A stretch of 34,983 nt of DNA, taken from Candidatus Enterenecus avicola (lineage in GTDB: Bacteria > Bacillota > Clostridia > Oscillospirales > Oscillospiraceae). A program made the position numbers and the translations under genes. The notes below the pieces were generated by a model that saw only the letters and a program-made list of their open reading frames with translations, made no database searches and was not told where the DNA came from. This document shows positions 27,949 through 34,983 of this stretch, piece by piece. The stretch is from assembly GCA_018715985.1 (NCBI GenBank), contig DVKO01000110.1, forward strand, positions 1 to 34,983, given 5' to 3'. The first letter of the stretch is position 1; each line of letters opens with the position of its first letter.

Positions 27949-28317
27949 TTACAGCACTTCGGGAGCCAGGGACAGGATCTTCATGTAGTCCTTGTCGCGC
28001 AGCTCACGGGCCACTGGGCCAAAGATACGGGTGCCCCGGGGGTTCTTGTCGTCACGGATGATGACGGCGGCGTTGTCGTCGAAACGCACATAGCTGCCGT
28101 CGGCACGGCGCACGCCGCGCTTGGAGCGGACGATAACGGCCTTGACCACTTCGCCCTTCTTCACAGTGCCGCCGGGAGCGGCCTTGCGTACGGAGGCAAC
28201 CACCACGTCGCCGATGTTACCAAACTTGCGCTTGGAGCCGCCCAGTACGCGGATGGTCTTGATCTCCTTGGCGCCGGTGTTGTCGGCAACCTTCAGATAG
28301 CTTTCTTCCTGAATCAT
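27949..28317 (-). CDS. rplN: 50S ribosomal protein L14
   Basis: [37 protein letters not shown]. Confidence 0.98.
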   Translation of the reverse strand: MIQEESYLKVADNTGAKEIKTIRVLGGSKRKFGNIGDVVVASVRKAAPGGTVKKGEVVKAVIVRSKRGVRRADGSYVRFDDNAAVIIRDDKNPRGTRIFGPVARELRDKDYMKILSLAPEVL

Positions 28318-28332
28318 ACTGGCACCTCCTTC

Positions 28333-28596
28333 TTACTTCGCCTTCTCGAGGATCTCGACCACGCGCCAGCGCTTGTCCTTGGACAGGGGGCGGGTCTCCA
28401 TCACACGAACACGGTCACCTACGCCGCACTGGTTCAGCTCGTCGTGAGCCTTCAGCTTGTAGGTGCGCTTGACAATCTTCTTATACAGAGGGTGGGCCAC
28501 GCGGTCGGCGATGGCGACCACCACGGTCTTATCCATCTTATCCGAAACCACCAGGCCGACTCTGGTCTTACGAGAAGAGGTTCTCACTTCGCTCAT
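28333..28596 (-). CDS. rpsQ: 30S ribosomal protein S17
   Basis: [45 protein letters not shown]. Confidence 0.98.
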   Translation of the reverse strand: MSEVRTSSRKTRVGLVVSDKMDKTVVVAIADRVAHPLYKKIVKRTYKLKAHDELNQCGVGDRVRVMETRPLSKDKRWRVVEILEKAK

Positions 28597-28609
28597 CGTT
28601 TACTCCTCC

Positions 28610-28807
28610 TTATCGGCCCTGCTGCTCACGCAGGATGGTCTTGACTCGGGCAATGTCTTTCTTAACCTCTGCGATGCGGATGGGATTCTCCAACTGATTG
28701 GTGGCGTGCTGAAGACGGAGGTTGAACAGGTCCTTCTTCAGCTCCACCAGCTTGGTCTCCAGCTCGGTTGCGCTCATCTTACGGACTTCGTTAGCTTTCA
28801 TCTTCAT
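28610..28807 (-). CDS. rpmC: 50S ribosomal protein L29
   Basis: [42 protein letters not shown]. Confidence 0.97.
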   Translation of the reverse strand: MKMKANEVRKMSATELETKLVELKKDLFNLRLQHATNQLENPIRIAEVKKDIARVKTILREQQGR

Positions 28808-29226
28808 TCACCACCATTCGTCTCTTTCTTGATAATCTTGCACTTGACGGGCAGCTTGTGGCTGGCCAGACGGAGGGCCTCACGGGCCACCTCCTCGGAA
28901 ACGCCGGCGATCTCAAACATGACACGGCCGGGCTTGACAACGGCAACCCAGTACTCGGGAGCGCCCTTACCGGAACCCATACGGGTACCCAGGGCCTTCT
29001 TGGTCACGGGCTTGTCGGGGAAGATCTTGATCCAGACCTTACCGCCACGCTTGGTGTAACGGGTCATGGCCACACGGGCGGCCTCGATCTGGTTACCGGT
29101 GATCCAGGCGGGCTCGGTGGTCACCAGGCCGAACTCACCGTAGGCGATGGTGTTGCCACGGGTGGCGACGCCGGTCATACGACCACGGTGCACGCGGCGA
29201 TACTTAACTCTCTTAGGCAGCAGCAT
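28804..29226 (-). CDS. rplP: 50S ribosomal protein L16
   Basis: [43 protein letters not shown]. Confidence 0.98.
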   Translation of the reverse strand: MLLPKRVKYRRVHRGRMTGVATRGNTIAYGEFGLVTTEPAWITGNQIEAARVAMTRYTKRGGKVWIKIFPDKPVTKKALGTRMGSGKGAPEYWVAVVKPGRVMFEIAGVSEEVAREALRLASHKLPVKCKIIKKETNGGE

Positions 29227-30038
29227 TACTGGGCGCCTCCTTCCTTAGCAGCGGGACGGCCCTGACGGTTGCCGCCATTGCGGTTGAAGCCGCCCTGGCG
29301 ACGATCGCCACCGTTGCGGCGGTCGCCGCTGCGGCGATCGCGGCGGGGACGCTGCTCGCGCTCTTTGTAGTTCTTGGTGTCGATGGTGCGGGGAGTGGTG
29401 CGCAGGGTCTGAGTGAGAACCTCGCCCTTGTAGATCCACACCTTGATGCCGATGCGGCCATAGGTGGTGGCAGCCTCAGCAAAGCCGTACTCGATGTCGG
29501 CACGCAGGGTCTGCAGGGGGATGGTGCCGTCGTGGTACTGCTCGGTGCGGGCGATCTCAGCGCCGTTGAGACGGCCGGAGGCCTGCACCTTGATGCCCAG
29601 AGCGCCCATGCGCATGGCGCGGCCCATGGCGTTCTTCATGGCGCGGCGGAAGGCAATGCGCTTCTCCAGCTGCTGAGCGATGTTCTCAGCCACCAGCTGA
29701 GCGTTGGTGTCCACGTTCTTGACCTCAACGATGTTGAGAGCCACGGGCTTGCCCAGCTTCTTCTCCAGCTCCACGCGCAGCTTCTCGATCTCCTCTCCGC
29801 CCTTGCCGATGACCACACCGGGACGGGCGCAGTGCACATAGATGCGGATCTTGGCGTTGTCGCGCTCGATCTCGATCTTGGGCACGCCGGCGGAGTAGAG
29901 CCGCTTCTTCAGGTCGCGGCGGAGATTGTAGTCCTCAACCAGGAGGTCGCCCACTTTCTCATTGCGGGCATACCAACGGGAGTCCCAGTCTTTGATGACG
30001 CCCACGCGAAGGCCGTGGGGGTTAACTTTCTGTCCCAT
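29226..30038 (-). CDS. rpsC: 30S ribosomal protein S3 with Arg/Gly/Asn-rich C-terminal extension
   Basis: [26 protein letters not shown] domain VIGKGGEEI. Confidence 0.98.
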   Translation of the reverse strand: MGQKVNPHGLRVGVIKDWDSRWYARNEKVGDLLVEDYNLRRDLKKRLYSAGVPKIEIERDNAKIRIYVHCARPGVVIGKGGEEIEKLRVELEKKLGKPVALNIVEVKNVDTNAQLVAENIAQQLEKRIAFRRAMKNAMGRAMRMGALGIKVQASGRLNGAEIARTEQYHDGTIPLQTLRADIEYGFAEAATTYGRIGIKVWIYKGEVLTQTLRTTPRTIDTKNYKEREQRPRRDRRSGDRRNGGDRRQGGFNRNGGNRQGRPAAKEGGAQ

Positions 30039-30057
30039 TACTCTTTGACCTCCTTAC

Positions 30058-30390
30058 TTAGCGCTCTTTGACCACAACGGTCACGTGAGAAGTTCTCTTG
30101 TTGATGCGGTAGGCACGACCCCGGGCCCGGGGCATGAAGCGCTTGATGATGGGGCCGGGGGTGGCGTAGGTGGCAGCAACGTACAGCTTCTCGGGGTCCA
30201 TGCCGTGGTTGTTCTCGGCATTGGCGGCGGCGCTGTTGACCAGCTTCATCAGGGGCTCAGCAGCGGCCTTGGGGGTCAGAGCCAGGATGGCGTTGGCCTG
30301 AGCGATGCTCTTGCCGCGGATCAGGTCGCACAGGATGCCGACCTTGCGGGGAGAGATACGAATGTATCTCAGTGTTGCTTTAGCTTCCAT
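30058..30390 (-). CDS. rplV: 50S ribosomal protein L22
   Basis: EAKATLRYIRISPRKVGILCDLIRGKS; GPIIKRFMPRARGRAYRINKRTSH. Confidence 0.98.
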   Translation of the reverse strand: MEAKATLRYIRISPRKVGILCDLIRGKSIAQANAILALTPKAAAEPLMKLVNSAAANAENNHGMDPEKLYVAATYATPGPIIKRFMPRARGRAYRINKRTSHVTVVVKER

Positions 30391-30404
30391 TCTATCTCTC
30401 CTCC

Positions 30405-30677
30405 TTACTTACCAGTCTTGCTGCCCGCGTGACCCTTGAAGGTGCGGGTGGGAGCAAACTCGCCCAGCTTGTGGCCAACCATATCCTCGGTGACATACAC
30501 GGGGACGTGCTTGCGGCCGTCGTGGACGGCAAAGGTGTGGCCCACGAAGGAGGGGAAGATGGTGGAGGCGCGGCTCCAGGTCTTCAGCACCTTCTTCTCG
30601 TTGGCCTTGTTCATTTCGTCGACCCGCTTCAGCAGCTCGGGAGCGCAAAAGGGGCCTTTCTTGATACTTCTGCTCAT
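30405..30677 (-). CDS. rpsS: 30S ribosomal protein S19
   Basis: [66 protein letters not shown]. Confidence 0.98.
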   Translation of the reverse strand: MSRSIKKGPFCAPELLKRVDEMNKANEKKVLKTWSRASTIFPSFVGHTFAVHDGRKHVPVYVTEDMVGHKLGEFAPTRTFKGHAGSKTGK

Positions 30678-30691
30678 CTTTTACTGCCTCC

Positions 30692-31525
30692 TTACTTACC
30701 GTTACGACGCTTGACGATGAACTTATCCGTGGGGTTCTTCTTCTTGCGGGTCTTGTAACCCATCGCAGGCTTGCCCCAGGGAGTGACAGGGCCGGGACGA
30801 CCCACGGGGCTCTTGCCCTCACCACCGCCGTGGGGGTGGTCATTGGGGTTCATGACAGAGCCGCGCACGGTGGGGCGCCAACCCATGTGGCGCTTGCGGC
30901 CGGCCTTACCGATGTGGATGTTGGCCCAATCGGTGTTGCCCACCTGGCCGATGGTGGCCTGGCACTCCTCACGGATGAGGCGGACCTCACCGGAGGGCAG
31001 ACGCACCTGAGCCATGCCGTTCTCCTTGGCCATCAGCTGAGCGGCCACGCCGGCGGAACGCACCAGCTGGGCGCCCTTGCCGGGGTGCAGCTCGATGCAG
31101 TGGATCATTTCACCCACGGGGATGTTGGCGATGGGCAGGCAGTTGCCGGGCAGGATGTCGGCCTCGGGACCGGTCATGATGATGTGGCCGGCCTTCAGAC
31201 CCACGGGAGCCAGGATATAGCGGCGCTCGCCGTCCTCATACTCGATGAGGGCGATGTTGGCGGAGCGGTTGGGGTCGTACTGCAGGTTGATGACGGTAGC
31301 GCTGCCCACCTTATCGCGCTTGAAGTCGATGATGCGGTACTTGCGCTTGTTGCCGCCGCCGCGGTGGCGGACGGTGATGCGGCCGTAGCTGTTGCGGCCG
31401 GCGTGCTTCTGGAGCACCTCAGTGAGGGAGCGCTCCGGCTTGGCCTTCTTATCAATGCCCTCGAAGGCGGACACAGTCATGTGACGGCGGGAGGGCGTTG
31501 TGGGCTTGTATACGCGAATAGCCAT
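30692..31525 (-). CDS. rplB: 50S ribosomal protein L2
   Basis: [57 protein letters not shown]. Confidence 0.98.
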   Translation of the reverse strand: MAIRVYKPTTPSRRHMTVSAFEGIDKKAKPERSLTEVLQKHAGRNSYGRITVRHRGGGNKRKYRIIDFKRDKVGSATVINLQYDPNRSANIALIEYEDGERRYILAPVGLKAGHIIMTGPEADILPGNCLPIANIPVGEMIHCIELHPGKGAQLVRSAGVAAQLMAKENGMAQVRLPSGEVRLIREECQATIGQVGNTDWANIHIGKAGRKRHMGWRPTVRGSVMNPNDHPHGGGEGKSPVGRPGPVTPWGKPAMGYKTRKKKNPTDKFIVKRRNGK

Positions 31526-31542
31526 AATTCAATCTCCTCCTC

Positions 31543-31839
31543 TTACACCATACCCTCGAAGAACTCGATGGTCTTGGACTCCTCGGTCAGAGTCACAACA
31601 GCCTTCTTCCAGCTGGCCCGACGGCCCTGGGGATAACGGCCCATGCGCTTGACCTTGCCCTGCATATTCAGGGTGTTGACCTTGGCCACATTCACACCGA
31701 AGATCTCCTCGACGGCCTTGGCGATCTCGATCTTGTTGGCGTCCTTGGCGACCTCGAAGGTGTACTTCTTATCGGCGGCCAGGATCATGGACTTCTCGGT
31801 GACGATGGGGCGCTTGATAATATCGTAAGCGGTCTTCAT
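31543..31839 (-). CDS. rplW: 50S ribosomal protein L23
   Basis: [54 protein letters not shown]. Confidence 0.97.
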   Translation of the reverse strand: MKTAYDIIKRPIVTEKSMILAADKKYTFEVAKDANKIEIAKAVEEIFGVNVAKVNTLNMQGKVKRMGRYPQGRRASWKKAVVTLTEESKTIEFFEGMV

Positions 31840-32453
31840 CAGGCGAACACCTCCTCGATGGTGGCCAGCGCAGCCTTGTCGATGATGAGCTGGTTGGCAT
31901 TGACAATGTCATAGACATTGATCAGGTTGGCGGGAGTGGTGACCACGCCGGGGATGTTGCGGGCGGACTTGACCACGTTGGCGCAGCTGGTGACAACCAC
32001 GGCCTTGTCGGCCTCCACGGCGTTGAGGAAGCCCTGGAAGGTACGGGTCTTGATCTGGTCCATGCCCAGGCCGTCCACCACCAGCAGGTTGCCCTCGGCA
32101 GCCTTGGCGGACAGAACGGACTTGAGCGCCAGGCGCTTCACCTTCTTGTTGAGGGTGTAGCTGTAATCCCGGGGCTTGGGGGCGAACACGATGCCGCCGT
32201 GGGTCCACTGAGGAGCACGGGTGGAACCCTGACGGGCGTGACCGGTGCCCTTCTGGCGCCAGGGCTTGCGGCCGCCGCCGGAAACCTCGGCGCGGGTCAG
32301 AGCGCTCTGTGTGCCCTGACGGCAGTTGGCCAGGTGATTCTTGACCACATCATGAACGACGTACTGGTTGGGCTCGATGCCGAAGATGGACTCGGAGAGC
32401 TCGACCTCGCCGATCTGCTTACCGGCCATATCATAAAGGTTAGCTTTAGGCAT
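31839..32453 (-). CDS. rplD: 50S ribosomal protein L4
   Basis: [45 protein letters not shown]. Confidence 0.98.
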   Translation of the reverse strand: MPKANLYDMAGKQIGEVELSESIFGIEPNQYVVHDVVKNHLANCRQGTQSALTRAEVSGGGRKPWRQKGTGHARQGSTRAPQWTHGGIVFAPKPRDYSYTLNKKVKRLALKSVLSAKAAEGNLLVVDGLGMDQIKTRTFQGFLNAVEADKAVVVTSCANVVKSARNIPGVVTTPANLINVYDIVNANQLIIDKAALATIEEVFA

Positions 32454-32471
32454 TTGTCATTCTCTCCTTTC

Positions 32472-33194
32472 TTACTTGTTACGCGCAGAGGCCTTCTGGG
32501 GATTGACACGAGCGGAAGCCTTCTGAGGATTGACGCGTCCGGCCTCGGCGATTTTCTTCTCCATGACCTTCTTGACGGAGCTGCGCAGAGCCACCACGCC
32601 GCCCTTGGGGCCGGGGATGGCGCCGCGCACGGCGATGAGGCCCAGCTCCTCGTCCACCTGAACCACGTCCAGGTTCATGACGGTGACCTGCTCGTTGCCC
32701 ATCTGTCCGGCGCCGATCTTGCCCTTGAAGATGCGGGAGGGATCGGTGCTGGAGCCCATGGAGCCGGCGTGACGGTGCACAGGGCCGGTACCGTGGGTGT
32801 TCTTCAGGGTGTGAGCGCCCCAGCGCTTGATGACGCCCTGGTAGCCGTGGCCCTTGCTGATGCCGGTCACGTCCACCCGGTCGCCGGCGGCAAACACGGT
32901 GGCGTTGATCTCATCGCCCACATTGAGCTCAGCGGCGTTGTCCAGCTTGAACTCCTTGAGGACGCGGAGCACCTTGCCGGACTTCTTGCTGTGGCCCAGC
33001 TCGGGCTTGGAGAGCTTGCGCTCGGGGACTTCTTCAAATCCCAGCTGAACGGCGGTGTAGCCGTCCTTTTCCTCGGTCTTCTTCTGCACCACGGTGCAGG
33101 GGCCTGCCTGGATGACAGTGACCGGGATGACCTTGCCGGCTTCATCGAAGATCTGGGTCATGCCCACCTTCTTGCCGATAATGGCCTTTTCCAT
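32472..33194 (-). CDS. rplC: 50S ribosomal protein L3
   Basis: [77 protein letters not shown]. Confidence 0.98.
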   Translation of the reverse strand: MEKAIIGKKVGMTQIFDEAGKVIPVTVIQAGPCTVVQKKTEEKDGYTAVQLGFEEVPERKLSKPELGHSKKSGKVLRVLKEFKLDNAAELNVGDEINATVFAAGDRVDVTGISKGHGYQGVIKRWGAHTLKNTHGTGPVHRHAGSMGSSTDPSRIFKGKIGAGQMGNEQVTVMNLDVVQVDEELGLIAVRGAIPGPKGGVVALRSSVKKVMEKKIAEAGRVNPQKASARVNPQKASARNK

Positions 33195-33454
33195 GTGTAT
33201 TCCTCCTTAAATAAGGTTATTGGTTGAAAAACGTGAGACATTGGGTGCTCATTGGTTTTCCAACATGACCCGCTCACCTCAATGGATCGGTGAGCTGCGG
33301 GTACAACAAAGTTGTGTGAAATCAGTTGTAATGTTGTCACGCTCCAAAGCCTTCGCGACGGTCGCTTTCCCTTCGACTCGCTTCTCAAACAGAAGTGTTT
33401 CCCACTTCTTGGTTTGACGTCCAAGCTCCCTGCTCCCGGCTTTTCCACGCTTCG

Positions 33455-33769
33455 TTACAGCTTGATTTCAATGTCCACGCCAGCGGGCAGATCCAGGCTC
33501 ATCAGAGCCTCCACAGTCTTGGCAGAGGGCTTCACCACGTCGATGAGACGCTTGTGGGTGCGACGCTCAAACTGCTCACGGCTGTCCTTGTACTTGTGGA
33601 CGGCGCGCAGGATGGTGACCACTTCCTTCTTAGTGGGCAGGGGGATGGGGCCGGAGACGGTGGCGCCGGAGCGCTTGGCGGTCTCCACGATCTTCTCGGC
33701 GGCCTGGTCGATCAGCTGATGATCGTAAGCCTTGAGCCGAATGCGAATCATTTCTTTCTGAGCTGCCAT
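33455..33769 (-). CDS. rpsJ: 30S ribosomal protein S10
   Basis: [36 protein letters not shown]; start refined to 33769 (ORF track extends spuriously into leader). Confidence 0.98.
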   Translation of the reverse strand: MAAQKEMIRIRLKAYDHQLIDQAAEKIVETAKRSGATVSGPIPLPTKKEVVTILRAVHKYKDSREQFERRTHKRLIDVVKPSAKTVEALMSLDLPAGVDIEIKL

Positions 33770-33869
33770 TTGGGTTTTCCTCCTTAATAACATACGAAGT
33801 GATGATTGGTCGTCCCTTCGTACGGTGAAAAACTTCATCCACGTTTCCGTGCGTATCACTCCGGGCCAT

Positions 33870-33900
33870 GAATAAAACCGGCGCAAAAGCTGGCCGGTTT
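33870..33900 (-). terminator. terminator-like hairpin inside the S10 operon leader (possible attenuator)
   Basis: Minus strand AAACCGGC-10 nt loop-GCCGGTTT immediately followed by TATTC; lies between promoter and rpsJ. Confidence 0.5.
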
Positions 33901-34036
33901 CACCCATTCCCGGCGATATACGCCGTGAACAAGTCTCTCAGCCGCCCGATTTCCGGACATACTCCGCGGAAGTTACCTCGTTTCCACGAGCAATCTCCCA
34001 CATCATCGCATATGCGCGCTTTTCACGCGCTCAATC

Positions 34037-34065
34037 ATTGTACTATATTCATTTTGCAAAGTCAA
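34037..34065 (-). promoter_or_regulatory. principal promoter of S10 superoperon
   Basis: Minus strand TTGACT (34065-34060), 17-nt spacer, TACAAT (34042-34037). Confidence 0.85.
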
Positions 34066-34139
34066 GGGAAAATTCGAGATTTTCTCCCCTGAAACTCCAC
34101 CAGTTTGGGGCGGAAATCTTCTGGGTTTTGTGTGCAGTT

Positions 34140-34602
34140 TGACCTTCTCCATGCTCTCCGGTTCAGGCTTGCCAGCCTGGTGGGGACGCTTCCCGCTGGG
34201 GGTTTCTTTTGATCGGGCAAAAGAAACCAAAACCCGCTTAGGGCGTTCCCCCCTAAGAACCTCCCCGGGGTACGAGGCTGGCCCTGCGTCAGTTCTACGG
34301 TCGGCCCTGGCACCGGTGGGGTCACATGGATGGTCTGGCAAGTCTATGGACAGTGCCCCCTTCTCTGTGAGACGGCCCCTCTCCTTCCAGGGCCTTACCC
34401 TGGTGTGCGGCGTTCCCGCCGCCGTCAGGTCTCCACCAGGCCAAAAAGCCTCCCTTGTGTAAAGGGAGGTGGCGCCGCCCTAGGCGGCGACGGAGGGATT
34501 GACGGGACAGAGCATCCTTATATCGGACATTTCCCGTTATCTGGCACAGACAACCCCTCAGTCAGCTTACGCTGACAGCTCCCCTTACACAGGGGAGCCT
34601 TT
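34140..34602 (-). repeat. composite intergenic repeat (long inverted copy) including palindromic repeat pair (locus 5, 34447-34602)
   Basis: Reverse complement follows the module order of 14684-15160: pair, GGCCTGGTGGAGACCTGA, CCAGGGTAAGGCCCTGG, CCATGTGAC, CCAGGGCCGA, GACGCAGG, CGTACCCCGGGG, hairpin TTGGTTTCTTTT/AAAAGAAACC, CTGGCAAGCCTGA. Confidence 0.8.
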
Positions 34603-34607
34603 GGCGC

Positions 34608-34808
34608 TCAGCCGCAGCAGCCGCCAGAGCAGCCACAGCCGCTCCCCGGCGTTTCCCGCAGGTGATCAGGCAGAGAGTCGTCCTCCTCGATCCACTCCTT
34701 CTCCACGTCCACGATGCGGTATTCCCAGGCACCTGCGAAGCAGGGACGGCCTTTGGCCGCACAAGTGTTTTGCCCCGTGGGCAAAACCTTGGCGCAGGCG
34801 GAATTCAC
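34608..34808 (-). CDS. small protein with Cys-rich C-terminal tail (GSGCGCSGGCCG)
   Basis: 66 aa from GTG start; WEYRIVDVEKEWIEEDDSLPDHLRETPGSGCGCSGGCCG; C-terminal part duplicated at 34866-34983; exact start uncertain. Confidence 0.5.
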   Translation of the reverse strand: MNSACAKVLPTGQNTCAAKGRPCFAGAWEYRIVDVEKEWIEEDDSLPDHLRETPGSGCGCSGGCCG

Positions 34809-34865
34809 TTCCGCCGAGCATTAAAAATCATGGGTCCCCACGGAATACCGCCCACAGGGTCGCTG

Positions 34866-34983
34866 TCAGCCGCAGCAGCCGCCAGAGCAGCCACAGCCGC
34901 TCCCCGGCGTTTCCCGCAGGTGATCAGGCAGAGAGTCGTCCTCCTCGATCCACTCCTTCTCCACGTCCACGATGCGGTATTCC
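34866..34983 (-). CDS. second copy of Cys-rich-tail small protein, N-terminus beyond window
   Basis: 118-bp identical copy of 34608-34725, same frame ending in TGA; runs off window edge. Confidence 0.5.
   Translation of the reverse strand, partial: EYRIVDVEKEWIEEDDSLPDHLRETPGSGCGCSGGCCG

Larger units (their letters stand above)
34608..34983. repeat. tandem direct duplication, period 258 bp
   Basis: TCAGCCGCAGCAGCCGCCAGAGC...GATGCGGTATTCC at 34608-34725 and identically at 34866-34983. Confidence 0.9.

Noticed and set aside
33158-33448. 96-aa minus-strand ORF spanning the rpsJ-rplC gap
   Set aside because: Overlaps the rplC start in another frame, no good SD, no recognisable family; gap better explained as leader RNA
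34003-34341. ORFs upstream of the S10 promoter (34003-34341, 34062-34325, 34130-34462)
   Set aside because: They cross the S10 promoter and the inverted composite repeat; no family resemblance
4291-34983. CRISPR array possibility for the repeated palindromes
   Set aside because: No regularly spaced direct repeats with unique spacers and no cas genes; the repeats are dispersed inverted pairs

Overview
GC-rich window, probably from a clostridial (Oscillospiraceae-like) Firmicute; taxonomy is inferred from gene content only. The right half (about 17.6-34.1 kb, minus strand) is a canonical S10-spc-alpha ribosomal-protein superoperon: rpsJ-rplC-rplD-rplW-rplB-rpsS-rplV-rpsC-rplP-rpmC-rpsQ-rplN-rplX-rplE-rpsN-rpsH-rplF-rplR-rpsE-rpmD-rplO-secY-adk-map-KOW-infA-rpmJ-rpsM-rpsK-rpsD-rpoA-rplQ. 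rpmJ is missing from the ORF track. The left half carries an SGNH hydrolase plus DUF4358-like lipoprotein, a proB-(small FakA-middle-domain-like gene)-proA operon, divergent lexA/recJ with a readable LexA box and promoters, relA/spoT, and an unusual cluster: ATP-grasp ligase, Asp/Glu racemase, a MurE-like ligase fused to an N-acetylglutamate-kinase-like domain, and a second, canonical DNPR-type MurE. Main points for follow-up: (i) the ATP-grasp/racemase/MurE-NAGK cluster; (ii) a family of paired palindromic intergenic repeats (five loci, each with one unit of each of two subtypes in opposite orientation) and a larger modular composite repeat with a compensated hairpin; (iii) long, hairpin-rich leaders inside or in front of the ribosomal superoperon (before rpsJ, rplC, rpsH, rplQ); (iv) a perfect tandem duplication encoding a Cys-rich-tailed small ORF at the right edge. 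All family calls are from reading protein sequences by eye; no database search was run.
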